In this document: positions 35,686 to 44,618 of the stretch, in pieces
Layout of the letters: each line of letters begins with the position of its first letter
Position numbering within the stretch: the first letter of the stretch is position 1
Origin: Acetobacterium woodii DSM 1030
GTDB lineage: Bacteria; Bacillota; Clostridia; Eubacteriales; Eubacteriaceae
Assembly (NCBI RefSeq): GCF_000247605.1
Contig: NC_016894.1
Coordinates: 3,771,732-3,835,731, forward strand
Length of the DNA: 64,000 bases
Direction of reading: 5' to 3'
Notes under the pieces: model-generated
Database searches by the model: none
Seen by the model: only the letters and a program-made list of their open reading frames with translations
Told to the model about the DNA's origin: nothing
Position numbers and translations under genes: made by a program

Positions 35686-35810
35686 TAATTTAATTGACTT
35701 TTAGATGATCTATTCCGGCAATTACAATGCAACGCTTCATTATTTCACCACCTTAACGATTCTTTTTATTCTTACTCCACAGCCTTGCCTAATTAAACTA
35801 AAAACGTTTT

Positions 35811-37262
35811 TTACCTGATCCTGTTTATTATCGCAGCTAATTTTTTTATCGCTTCTGCAAATTCTTTGCAATTCAAATACGAATACGAGATTCTCAGGGC
35901 ATTGGTTGGTTTATAATCATAAATATCTCCCAGATTAAGCAACACGTTTACTTTCACAGCTTCTTCAAATAACTTTTGCATCGGTATTTTTTTATTAAAA
36001 CGCATCCAGATATAAAAACCGCCTTGCGGTATTCGATAAGTGACCTGATCGCCTAAGTATTTATCAATCATCCGAATGGCATGATCTCTGCGCTGCTGCA
36101 TTTCCTTTCTGATCTGCGCCAGATGTTTTTCGTACATTCCACTGGTGAGAAATTCTGTCAATAGCCATTGCGAAACCGAACTGGCTCCGTAATCCATTTG
36201 CATTTTGACATCCCCAAGGCGGTTAATAATCGACTCCGAAGCAATTACCCAACCAATCCGCAAACCTGGTGAAAGGGTCTTTGATACCGTCCCTAAATAG
36301 ATAATATCACCCTTCTGATCCATTTGTTTGAGTGGTTGAGGGGATCGGTCTTCAAAATACAATTCTTGGTAAGCCCCATCTTCAATAATCGGAATCCGAT
36401 TAAATGAACAATAGTCAAAAAGGGCTTGCTTGCGCTGGTCAGACATCGTGATTCCGGTCGGATTATGATTGGTTGGAATGGTGTAAAGAATTCGGGTTCG
36501 TTTGTCAGCCATGGGAATCTGGTGATGTAAAATCCCTTCTGCGTCCATTGGAATGTTTTCTAAAGCAATTCCCGCGGATTGAAAAATCTGCAGGGATTTC
36601 AGGTACGTTGGCGCTTCAGTATAAACCACCGAATCGGCCGAAAGAATACAAACGGATATCAGTTGCAATGCCTGTAAAGACCCTGATGTAATCAAAATCT
36701 GCTCCGGATTAGTCATAATCCCTATTTTTTTTACATGTTCGGCAATGGCACAGCGCAACTCATAAAGGCCTGAAGCTTCCAGATAATTTAAAGACTGAAT
36801 ATTTTCCAGAGATTTTACGGCTTTCTTCCACAGTTCGGCCGGAAACAGGGCCGGGTCCAGTTCACCAGTGCCAAGGCGAAGCATCCCGGGGGTAAATTCC
36901 AGACGATTAATAACCTGAATCATCGCCTGGTTAGACTTAAAACTGCCAATGTTCATATACCGATTCCAGATGTTATTTTCGGATAACAACACTGCCCAAG
37001 TATTGCTGATAATCCGAGTTCCGCCTTTATAATTACTTTCGATGATTCCAGATGCAGCCAGTTCATCCATTGCCATGGTAATGGTGCTCCGGTTGACCGC
37101 CAATCGGGTTGCCAGATCGCGCTGCGAGGGCAACTGGGTGCCCACTTCCCATGCGCCCGATTGAATCTGGCAACAGATAAAGTGAATAATCTGTCGGTAG
37201 AGCGGAATATCTGAGTTACGGTCAGGCAACCACGTAAAGGTGCAGGTTTGTTTTTTATTCAT
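35811..37262 (-). CDS. MocR-type regulator (GntR wHTH fused to PLP aminotransferase fold)
   Basis: The 483-residue protein starts at ATG 37262 after AAAGGAG. Residues about 15-80 are a GntR winged helix (IPLYRQIIHFICCQIQSGAW, LPSQRDLATRLAVNRSTITM). Residues about 110-480 are a class I aminotransferase fold with YLEASGLYELRCAIAEH, TIPTNHNPTGITMSDQRK, IIEDGAYQELYF and the PLP lysine in LGTVSKTLSPGLRIGW. It senses PLP or an aminated ligand. It is divergent from the LysE exporter at 37392, which it probably regulates through the site at 37329-37342. Confidence 0.92.
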   Translation of the reverse strand: MNKKQTCTFTWLPDRNSDIPLYRQIIHFICCQIQSGAWEVGTQLPSQRDLATRLAVNRSTITMAMDELAASGIIESNYKGGTRIISNTWAVLLSENNIWNRYMNIGSFKSNQAMIQVINRLEFTPGMLRLGTGELDPALFPAELWKKAVKSLENIQSLNYLEASGLYELRCAIAEHVKKIGIMTNPEQILITSGSLQALQLISVCILSADSVVYTEAPTYLKSLQIFQSAGIALENIPMDAEGILHHQIPMADKRTRILYTIPTNHNPTGITMSDQRKQALFDYCSFNRIPIIEDGAYQELYFEDRSPQPLKQMDQKGDIIYLGTVSKTLSPGLRIGWVIASESIINRLGDVKMQMDYGASSVSQWLLTEFLTSGMYEKHLAQIRKEMQQRRDHAIRMIDKYLGDQVTYRIPQGGFYIWMRFNKKIPMQKLFEEAVKVNVLLNLGDIYDYKPTNALRISYSYLNCKEFAEAIKKLAAIINRIR

Positions 37263-37328
37263 AAATCTCCTTTTGGTTGGTCTGAAAATGATATATGGCT
37301 GGTTACAATTAATCAATTTTCATTTATG

Positions 37329-37342
37329 CTATACGTGTATAG
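37329..37342. promoter_or_regulatory. Inverted repeat in the MocR/LysE divergent promoter region
   Basis: CTATAC and GTATAG flank a GT centre, between the divergent MocR and LysE genes. It is a candidate MocR operator; only the symmetry and position support it. Confidence 0.35.
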
Positions 37343-37391
37343 TCATTATATCAGAAAGAAATGTTGGCCGTAAAATGATTAAGGAGTTTTT

Positions 37392-38003
37392 ATGTATTAT
37401 TTTTTACAAGGCACTCTTATGGGGTTTGCTTATGTCGCCCCGATTGGAATGCAAAATATGTTTGTAATTAACGGCGCTTTGGCTCATAGCCGAAAACAAG
37501 CTGTTTTGGTTGGGTTAAGCGTTGCTTTTTTCGATGTTACCCTGGCACTTTCCTGTTTCTATGGTATTGGCGCCCTGATGGATCATTATGACTGGTTAAA
37601 AAAGCTGGTCTTGTTGATCGGCAGTTTGATCATCATTTATATTGGCATCTCATTGATTAAAGCTAAAACTGATGTCAACCGTCAAGAAAGTTCGGTCTTA
37701 TCGCTCCGTAAACTGGTTGTCTCCGCCTTTGTAGTGACCTGGTTCAATCCCCAGGCATTGATCGACGGAACCATGATGTTAGGCGCTTTTCGCGTCTCTC
37801 TGCCAACGGATGATGCCCACTTTTTTATTATTGGTGTCGCCTTTGCCTCTTTTATCTGGTTTAATGGCCTCGCCTTAACCTCATCATTTTTTGGCAATCT
37901 TATCAAAGGTAAGGTTTTACGTTATCTCAATCTTGCTTGTGGCAGTGTTATTATTATTTACGGTCTTTTACTGATGCTGCGACTGATTCAAATGATCGTT
38001 TAA
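37392..38003 (+). CDS. LysE/ArgO-family amino acid exporter
   Basis: The 203-residue protein has six hydrophobic helices. It opens with the LysE signature GFAYVAPIGMQNMFVINGAL and has the helix-5 region WFNPQALIDGTMMLGAF. It exports a basic amino acid or related compound by proton exchange. AAGGAG is five bases before the ATG. The gene is divergent from a MocR-type regulator, a common pairing. Confidence 0.9.
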   Translation: MYYFLQGTLMGFAYVAPIGMQNMFVINGALAHSRKQAVLVGLSVAFFDVTLALSCFYGIGALMDHYDWLKKLVLLIGSLIIIYIGISLIKAKTDVNRQESSVLSLRKLVVSAFVVTWFNPQALIDGTMMLGAFRVSLPTDDAHFFIIGVAFASFIWFNGLALTSSFFGNLIKGKVLRYLNLACGSVIIIYGLLLMLRLIQMIV

Positions 38004-38032
38004 ATTGATTATCCGCCAACTTACCACATCAC

Positions 38033-38077
38033 AAAAAAGACTGCCCCGATTCTGCCTATGCAAAATCGATGCAGTCT
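38033..38077 (-). terminator. Intrinsic terminator (minus strand)
   Basis: AGACTGC (38038-38044) pairs with GCAGTCT (38071-38077), with an inner CGATT/AATCG stem. On the minus strand it ends in TTTTTT, serving the alpha/beta hydrolase gene; it also lies 30 bases after the LysE gene. Confidence 0.7.
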
Positions 38078-38201
38078 CTAAATGCTGTTAAGCTGTTTTC
38101 TGATTGAATACTATCACGACAACGGTGTTCCGCCCAATTTTTCCCCCTTAGTTTCTTGCCAAATCTCTTTTTCGGGAATAATCGTCATCAAACATTTGTC
38201 A

Positions 38202-39149
38202 TCATCCCTTTTGATTCCTCATTGTCTCAGAAAAACCGCGTTTTAATGTCTTTATCCGCTTGCTCAAACTCTGCTTAACGATTTCACTGTCTTCTGCTAC
38301 TTCAAATCCATGAATGGTTCCCCTGGTCTGATTCAGTTCAACCAAAACACCACTTTCTTTTAAAGCCTCTGCATAATTAATCCCTTCATCTCGCAGGCAA
38401 TCAAATTCGGCAACCTCAATGTAGGCCGCCGGCAAATTGTCAAAAGAATCGGCTTCCATCGGAGAAGCATATGCTTTGTTAAAATGAACATCCTGTCCCA
38501 GATAAAGCTGCCACATTTTTTGATTCTGTTTCCCATTCCAAAGCGGCGTATCGATAAATTCTTTGACCGATTCCGTTATCTGTCGGGCATCGGTTACCGG
38601 GTAGATCAACATCTGAAAGCAGATTCGCGGTGCTTTACGATCACGCGCCATTAAACACACCGCTGCCGCCAGCGCTCCACCGGCACTGTCACCGCCGATC
38701 GCAATTTTAGCGGGATCAATGGCGATTGCTTCGGCATTTTCATAAACCCATTTAAATGCAGCATAGGCATCTTCAACTCCAACTGGAAAGGGATATTTGG
38801 GGGCCAGTCGATAATCAACAAAAACCACCTTACAGGGTGTTCTTAATACATATTCACAAATCAAATGTTTATGAAATGCGGCCGATTTTAAAACAAAAGC
38901 TCCGCCATGAAGATAAATCAGACAGGGTAAGATTCCTGCACACGCTTCGGGTTCGTAAATAATAATCTCAATTGATTCGTTCTGATAACCCGGAATCTTT
39001 TTTTTAATTTCACGCACCCCGTTATCTGGTTTCCTTTTATTAAAGCTTGTCTCTATCATGCCATTCATTAATGGCAAAAGGATTGGCGATATCGGGGTTT
39101 TGATCTTTTCATATTTTTTAAAATCACGATGGATTGGGTATTTGCTCAA
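38202..39149 (-). CDS. Alpha/beta hydrolase, hormone-sensitive-lipase-like esterase
   Basis: The 315-residue protein has the HSL/acetyl-esterase motifs LIYLHGGAFVLKSAA (oxyanion hole HGGA), VFVDYRLAPKYPFPVGVEDA, IAIGGDSAGGALAAAVCLMA (nucleophile Ser in GDSAG), EFDCLRDEGINYAE (Asp) and GTIHGFEV (His). It hydrolyses short-chain carboxyl esters in the cytoplasm. The start is probably TTG 39149, five bases after GGAGG; no in-frame ATG has a ribosome site. Confidence 0.88.
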   Translation of the reverse strand: MSKYPIHRDFKKYEKIKTPISPILLPLMNGMIETSFNKRKPDNGVREIKKKIPGYQNESIEIIIYEPEACAGILPCLIYLHGGAFVLKSAAFHKHLICEYVLRTPCKVVFVDYRLAPKYPFPVGVEDAYAAFKWVYENAEAIAIDPAKIAIGGDSAGGALAAAVCLMARDRKAPRICFQMLIYPVTDARQITESVKEFIDTPLWNGKQNQKMWQLYLGQDVHFNKAYASPMEADSFDNLPAAYIEVAEFDCLRDEGINYAEALKESGVLVELNQTRGTIHGFEVAEDSEIVKQSLSKRIKTLKRGFSETMRNQKG

Positions 39150-39197
39150 GCTGTCCTCCAACTGTTAAATTCAAGTTCTAAAATCTAATAACTCTTT

Positions 39198-39326
39198 TTA
39201 TTTTTTGATTAATGCAAGAAAACGGCAAACCATATCCTGTAAATTATTCGGAATTTTCTTATTGTTAAGCGCTTCTGCAAGCTGTTGGGTATCTTCTATT
39301 TGCCATTTACACGATTCAATGTTCAA
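39198..39326 (-). pseudogene. GNAT acetyltransferase N-terminal remnant
   Basis: A short frame overlapping the DUF3795 stop reads NIESCKWQIEDTQQLAEALN then NKKIPNNLQD, the usual opening of a GNAT protein. The continuation YGLPF lies one base out of frame and the rest is missing. It looks like the decayed 5' end of an acetyltransferase gene that once followed DUF3795. Confidence 0.35.
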
Positions 39327-39778
39327 TTAGTTTCCTCTTCATTCCAACGGTATCGCTTATTCTTTCGCAAAGTCTCAAGATCACAATGCAGACAAAGCCC
39401 GTTATGACAGCAGATCGGATTGCCACATTTGGGACATGACCACCGCTCTGCTTCGCTTTTCAGAAAAGCTGCTATCCCATTCTTCTGAATGACTTTCAGA
39501 TTTTCAATCATGCTCATATGATATTTGGTGCGATAACGTTTATCCAACCCCTTTAACCGCTTACAGGGAAAGGCTGTACATTCGTAACAAAAACGGACCC
39601 TTCCGTTTTTCAAGAGTTCACACGCATCCCCAAAATGAGTGCAATTTTCTCCTCTGGGAATACAGCCGGGACAATATTTTCGATTAAATCCCTGTTTTTT
39701 TAAATCATCTTTCATCATTTGATAGTGAACACATAAGCTGCAATTCATACCACAGGGTGCAATCAAATTTTCTTCCAT
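39323..39778 (-). CDS. DUF3795 domain protein
   Basis: The 151-residue Cys-rich protein starts at ATG 39778 after GGAGG. It has the DUF3795 pattern APCGMNCSLCVHYQ, KYCPGCIPRGENC and RVRFCYECTAFPCKRL, then an extra C-terminal ribbon CPKCGNPICCHNGLCLHCD. About 16 cysteines suggest Zn or Fe-S binding. The function is unknown. Confidence 0.82.
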   Translation of the reverse strand: MEENLIAPCGMNCSLCVHYQMMKDDLKKQGFNRKYCPGCIPRGENCTHFGDACELLKNGRVRFCYECTAFPCKRLKGLDKRYRTKYHMSMIENLKVIQKNGIAAFLKSEAERWSCPKCGNPICCHNGLCLHCDLETLRKNKRYRWNEEETN

Positions 39779-39909
39779 CACAAATACCTCCACTTATTTA
39801 CTGAACAATTCACTACAAAAATAAACGATCACAGATATAATCTGGAAGTTCCTTGCTGATTTCTATTGTTTACTTCCTTTTTAAAAAAACATCATTACGC
39901 CCGCTGCTA

Positions 39910-40779
39910 CTACTTTTTTCTTAAAATCTTCCCATATGGATGATTGGTATCCCGTTCGCCAACAACTTCTAAACGCTTGTCATCGATCATCTTTTTTATC
40001 CGCAGAGCATACCAGCCATCGCCAATACCGATCGGGTATTTACCGAGGATATTTCCAATCAGCCGCGCCATTACAAATTCGCCGTCGGGAAGATTATTGA
40101 TAATAAGCTGATCATAAAAATCTTCCGAAACAGAAATTAATTCGCCGTTTTTGATCGTCCGTAATACTGTGTTTTCTTTTTTTAAATCAATCCATCGATT
40201 ACTTTGGATCAGCTTTTCCGCAAGTGAAATTTCCCGTTCCCGATCTAAAAAATGACAAAATTGACTAGGCTTAATTTCTGCCCAGTCGGCATAAGAGGCT
40301 TTATTTATGGGGAGATCCTGCTCATATTCCGACAAACTAACGGTACTTATTTTACAGTTAATGTCTTTCAACACGTCGCATAAATAAGCATACCCGCAAG
40401 CCGAAAAAGTTGTATTACTTTTCCATACCCTTATCGGGATACCATCCTTGGCCATACTGATGAGTTTATCCAAGTCATCTCGTTGATATTTGAAAAACTC
40501 TTCGAGTTGTTCTTGTTCAAAATCAACGGAACCAAATAGTTGAACAAACGTATGCTTGCGTTCATCCCCATCAATTTCATGGGCAATATCGCCTATATCC
40601 AAGTTAAATCCAATACAAACAACATCTTTTAAGTTTCCGCCCCAGGATTTCCCTTTAAATTGTTCTTGTGATTTTTTTTCTTTGGTATTTTCAATCGATT
40701 CGCGAATTGCATCTTCTTCCTGTTTTTTCGCCATTGTGATTGAACCTTTTGCACTATCATTAAAAACAACCTCAAGCAT
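39910..40779 (-). CDS. DUF1835/DUF3658 domain protein
   Basis: The 289-residue protein starts at ATG 40779 after GGAGGAG and opens MLEVVFNDSAKGSITMAKKQ, the DUF1835 signature. It continues with DVVCIGFNLDIGDIAH, IRVWKSNTTFSACGYAYLCD and a C-terminal DUF3658-like segment (VMARLIGNILGKYPIGIGDG). A longer in-frame start at 41013 would run into the GNAT gene. Family members are stand-alone cytosolic proteins of Firmicutes with no known activity. Confidence 0.85.
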   Translation of the reverse strand: MLEVVFNDSAKGSITMAKKQEEDAIRESIENTKEKKSQEQFKGKSWGGNLKDVVCIGFNLDIGDIAHEIDGDERKHTFVQLFGSVDFEQEQLEEFFKYQRDDLDKLISMAKDGIPIRVWKSNTTFSACGYAYLCDVLKDINCKISTVSLSEYEQDLPINKASYADWAEIKPSQFCHFLDREREISLAEKLIQSNRWIDLKKENTVLRTIKNGELISVSEDFYDQLIINNLPDGEFVMARLIGNILGKYPIGIGDGWYALRIKKMIDDKRLEVVGERDTNHPYGKILRKK

Positions 40780-40985
40780 CTCTGCTCCTCCTGTTCTATT
40801 CATATCATTATCTGAATTTTTGAGTATTTTCTGGTATATTATGATACTATTTAGACACGATCTCCAAAACTGTAAATTTAATATACCCTTTAGCATCCTC
40901 AATGTCAATTCGAAGGAACTTCGATAAATGATTGAATCGTTACAAAATAATCGTCTACTTAAGTACTGATAAGTCCAATCTTCAT

Positions 40986-41750
40986 TCAAATTGGGTGATT
41001 CAACTTCTGCCATAACTTAGCAAAGCTTTTTTCTGATAGAATTTCATTGGTGACAAATTTTCCATTGTAAAAAAGAGCATAAGTGGTAAAAGGAGCTGGT
41101 GCCGACTGGGCTGCTTCTTTAGTATTGATATGATACAATTTGCATTCCAGTCCATAGTTTTTTACCGTTTCGGCAAATACCGGAACATATTTATCTGTAT
41201 GCGGACACTGATTGGTATAATAAAGTACCAATCCCGGCTCTGAAATTACTCCTTTTTTGGCATTTTCCTTGATTCGAGGGATATCGGACTCTTTTTCAAA
41301 CGGCAGATATAATAATTCAAAATAGGGTTCTGCCGTATCGGCAATCTGAAACCCCTTATGTTTCAAATACTTGGGATCAGATAAAAACGGCATTTTCTTT
41401 TGCGATGACAGTGCTACAATGCCTTTTTTGCCTTTAGCCTGGCTGTCGGCAATGCATTGTTCTAATAACAAATCACCATATCCTTGTCCTTTATACTGAC
41501 CGGACACCCATAAGCAATCAATAACCATATACCCCTCTGCTATTATTGGATACCATGCCTTTTCGGCGGGAATGTACTCAATAAATACTTTTCCCCGAAC
41601 ATCCAATTTGTTAAATACCAACCCTTCTTTTAATCGTTCTTTCATCCACGCTTTTTTTGAAGCAACACAATTTTCGCCTTTTTTATCCGAGATCGCACAG
41701 CATATATGTTCGGTGCTTAAATTTTCAAGGGTAACTTGTTTAAATTCCAT
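40986..41750 (-). CDS. GNAT acetyltransferase with C-terminal YoaP-type domain
   Basis: The 254-residue protein is a GNAT domain at about 5-150 (VIDCLWVSGQYKGQGYGDLL with the acetyl-CoA loop; KYLKHKGFQIADTAEPYFEL) followed by a YoaP-like thioredoxin-fold segment (about 165-254: LVLYYTNQCPHTDKYVPVFA, FTTYALFYNGKFVTNEILSE). This fusion is known in Bacillus and Clostridium; the substrate is not. AAAGG precedes the ATG. It is 206 bases upstream of the DUF1835 gene on the same strand. Confidence 0.85.
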   Translation of the reverse strand: MEFKQVTLENLSTEHICCAISDKKGENCVASKKAWMKERLKEGLVFNKLDVRGKVFIEYIPAEKAWYPIIAEGYMVIDCLWVSGQYKGQGYGDLLLEQCIADSQAKGKKGIVALSSQKKMPFLSDPKYLKHKGFQIADTAEPYFELLYLPFEKESDIPRIKENAKKGVISEPGLVLYYTNQCPHTDKYVPVFAETVKNYGLECKLYHINTKEAAQSAPAPFTTYALFYNGKFVTNEILSEKSFAKLWQKLNHPI

Positions 41751-41975
41751 CTTTACTTTACCTTTCTAATCAAATTTTGTAGTTTTTCCAGCGATTAATC
41801 GATCATAAATCAACTTATTTATCATTATAACATCATAGATATGACAACAGCATGTCATATCTTATCATTATTTCAATCGCACTACCTAATATGACGTGCA
41901 GTTGTCACCTTATCTGGTTTATACTAATACTGAAATGTTATAATTTCATACTTTATTGATGATTGGAGTTATTCA

Positions 41976-43088
41976 ATGGCAGAGGCATTAAAAAATATTT
42001 ATACGCCAACGTTTTTACACGACTTTGGCGATAAAGTTCGCACTGTATATAAAACGTTTCCCAAAGAACAGTTTATGACCGCTATACTGATGCAGCCATG
42101 GGATGAATTACCGCTGCGTGCCCGGATGAATCGGATTGCGACAGTATTGGGGACGTGTTTACCTGAAGATTATAACCAGGCTTTAGCTATTTTATTCGCC
42201 ATTGAAAAAGATTGCACCGGGTTCCCTTATTTGTTTTTTCCCGACTTTGTCGCAATTTACGGACTAAACTCCAAGCATTGGGATCTTTCCATAAAAGCCC
42301 TGGAGCGTTTTACCAAAGGTTCTTCCGCAGAATTTGCCATCCGTCCTTTTATTCTTCAAGACCCTGAACGCGCCATGACCGTGATGCACCAGTGGTCAAA
42401 ACATCCAAACGAACATGTCAGACGTTTATCCAGCGAGGGCTGTCGCCCCCGTCTCCCCTGGGGTATTCATTTACCCTTATTTAAAAAAGATCCCACTCCC
42501 GTGCTGGATATCCTCGACAATCTAAAAGCGGATCCATCGTTATATGTTCGAAAAAGCGTTGCCAATAATCTCAACGACATTGCCAAAGATAATCCCGGTC
42601 TGGTATTAACAACCGCCCAGCGTTGGATTGGCACAAACCCCGATACCGATTGGATTTTACGCCAAGGTTGCCGTACCCTTGTCCGTAAAGCCAACCCTAT
42701 CGCCCTGGAATTATTTGGTTACCCAAGGCCTTCCGCTGAAGCCCCGTTATTTAAAAATGCCCTACTCACGGTCGCCCCGGATCAACTTTTTATCGGCACT
42801 TCGTGCGATCTGCATTATTCCCTGGATATGACCTGGGACAGTCCTGTACATATCCGTCTGGAATACGGTATTGACTTTATTAAAGCCAATGGTAAACCTT
42901 CCCGTAAATTATTTCTGCTGTCAGACAAAACCGTCAAAGGCGATGCTCATTTATCCGGTTCCCGCCGTCATCGTTTTGCCGACCTCACAACCAGACGACA
43001 CCATCCCGGTGCCCATCAAATTGTTTTGTTGATCAATGGTCAGGAAGCCGCGCAAACAAACTTGTTATTACAGCCGCTACAATTATGA
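41976..43088 (+). CDS. alkC: AlkC-type DNA alkylation repair glycosylase
   Basis: The 370-residue protein is built of helical HEAT-like repeats (AMTVMHQWSKHPNEHVRRLS, VLDILDNLKADPSLYVRKSV, ANNLNDIAKDNPGLVLTTAQ) with the AlkC marker SEGCRPRLPWGIHLPLFKKD and a C-terminal beta-sandwich (LHYSLDMTWDSPVHIRLEYG). AlkC removes N3-alkylated purines from DNA. It is a single gene with GGAG before the ATG, and ends at terminator 43117-43153. Confidence 0.88.
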   Translation: MAEALKNIYTPTFLHDFGDKVRTVYKTFPKEQFMTAILMQPWDELPLRARMNRIATVLGTCLPEDYNQALAILFAIEKDCTGFPYLFFPDFVAIYGLNSKHWDLSIKALERFTKGSSAEFAIRPFILQDPERAMTVMHQWSKHPNEHVRRLSSEGCRPRLPWGIHLPLFKKDPTPVLDILDNLKADPSLYVRKSVANNLNDIAKDNPGLVLTTAQRWIGTNPDTDWILRQGCRTLVRKANPIALELFGYPRPSAEAPLFKNALLTVAPDQLFIGTSCDLHYSLDMTWDSPVHIRLEYGIDFIKANGKPSRKLFLLSDKTVKGDAHLSGSRRHRFADLTTRRHHPGAHQIVLLINGQEAAQTNLLLQPLQL

Positions 43089-43116
43089 TTGCAAATCAAA
43101 TCGCTAAAACTAAAAA

Positions 43117-43153
43117 AATATCCGACCCTCACTTCATGTGTTGGTCGGATATT
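43117..43153. terminator. Bidirectional terminator
   Basis: AATATCCGACC (43117-43127) pairs exactly with GGTCGGATATT (43143-43153) between the convergent alkC-like and receiver genes; an A run precedes it. Confidence 0.8.
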
Positions 43154-43164
43154 AATCTCATTGT

Positions 43165-43524
43165 TTAAACTTTAAACTTATTCAAATTTTTTATTACAGA
43201 TTCATTATTATATGGTTTAACAATAAAACCTTTTGCTCCGTCCATGATTGCTTGCTGTATATACTTTTCCTGGCCAAGTGCCGAAAGCATAATCACCGTA
43301 GGCGAATAATCCAATTTTTTGATCTCCCTCATACATTCAAGTCCATCCATTACTGGCATGGTAATATCTAACGTAATAAGATCTGGTTTAAATTCCTGAA
43401 TTTTTTCTAGGGCTACCTTGCCGTTTTCCGCTTCCGCTACTACGTCAAATCCATTGCTTTGAAGCAAACTCTTCAGTTGGATTCTGATAAACATAGCATC
43501 GTCAACAATTAATACTTTAGTCAT
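43165..43524 (-). CDS. CheY-like single-domain response regulator
   Basis: The 119-residue receiver has VLIVDDAMFIRIQLK (acidic pair), phosphoacceptor Asp in LITLDITMPVMDG, Ser in IMLSALGQ and Lys in FIVKPYN. No output domain follows, so it acts by protein contact as CheY does. ATG 43524 follows AGGAAGG; a GTG two codons earlier is less likely. No chemotaxis operon is adjacent; the chemoreceptor at 24187 is 17 kb away. Confidence 0.9.
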   Translation of the reverse strand: MTKVLIVDDAMFIRIQLKSLLQSNGFDVVAEAENGKVALEKIQEFKPDLITLDITMPVMDGLECMREIKKLDYSPTVIMLSALGQEKYIQQAIMDGAKGFIVKPYNNESVIKNLNKFKV

Positions 43525-43812
43525 GGTCACCTTCCTCTTCTAAATAGATATTCAACTAATTTTTTCGATAAAAATGAAGTTTTTGGTAAGTTTCAATATT
43601 TTAATCATTTAAAGCGATTTCAAAAAATGACCTTATCTCGGCATTAATAATTTTATAGCACTTCATTTTTTTGTCTATCCAATTTGACTCTAGCATAATA
43701 AACGTTGCTATTTTAATCAATAATCAATCGTTATTAATTATGTCTATCAATCATCATTTTTTAGCATTTTATTCAATAATAAACATAATTAATATATTTT
43801 GTTCATTATATA

Positions 43813-43841
43813 TTGCTTGCTCATCGCTTGTTTAGTATAAT
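43813..43841 (+). promoter_or_regulatory. Sigma-A promoter of the TetR gene
   Basis: TTGCTT (43813-43818), 17-base spacer, TATAAT (43836-43841), 54 bases before the probable ATG at 43896. The AT-rich 43525-43812 shows no other feature. Confidence 0.55.
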
Positions 43842-43895
43842 AGTTATCTTAGATTCTATCCCAAAATTACTTTTTTTGAAAGGAAAACTCACCTT

Positions 43896-44497
43896 ATGGG
43901 AGAAAAAACGTCGATCGCCGGATTCGAAAAACAAAACAACAGCTACAATCCAGTTTACTTAAATTAATGCTTGAAAAAAGCATTCAAAAAATAACAGTCC
44001 GTGAATTATCCGATTTTGCGGATATTAACCGCGGAACCTTTTATCTTCATTATAAAGATGTCTTTGATTTGCTGGATCAAATTGAGAATAAACTGATTAA
44101 AGATTTTTCGGAAGTCCTTAATCAGTACCCTTCGCTCCTTGTTAGAAGTAATGATCACCGACTTCTCGTTGATGTATTCGCTTTTATTGAATCAAACGAA
44201 GACATAATGCGCGTGTTATTATGTAAAAATAGTGATCCGCATTTTTTAGATCAGTTAAAAAATAATGTTAAAACACGATACTTTGATGATTGGCAACAAA
44301 TTTATTTGACACCCGCACCGATCGAAATCGAATATTTTTTTTCTTATTTTCTATCGGGATGTATTGGTTTGATTATTCACTGGTTATCAACCGGGATGAC
44401 GCAATCCCCAGAACAGATTGCCAAACTCACTAAAAGCATGATTTTAGAGGGCAATAATTTTTTAAATACGATCAATAACCCGGTAATAAATCATTGA
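43896..44497 (+). pseudogene. TetR-family regulator with one-base frameshift near the start
   Basis: The 176 residues from ATG 43967 (LEKSIQKITVRELSDFADIN, RGTFYLHYKDVFDLLDQIEN) lack the first helix of the TetR DNA-binding domain. The missing part is present upstream in the same frame (VDRRIRKTKQQLQSSLLKLM from 43910) but no start codon joins it. The natural start ATG 43896 (MGEK) is one base out of frame, across an A6 run at 43903-43908. Adding one A restores a 200-residue protein. Either the gene is mutated, the run slips, or a base is missing in the assembly. The C-terminal half is of the Firmicutes TetR_C type. Confidence 0.6.
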
Positions 44498-44618
44498 ACA
44501 AGAATAATAACCGTTTCTATCTAAACAACATTCATAAGTTTGGGCGATCAGCTGCTTTTTAACCATTCCCGTTGACGTTTTTTTGTTTGAACATACTATT
44601 TACCCGTTGTTATTTCCC

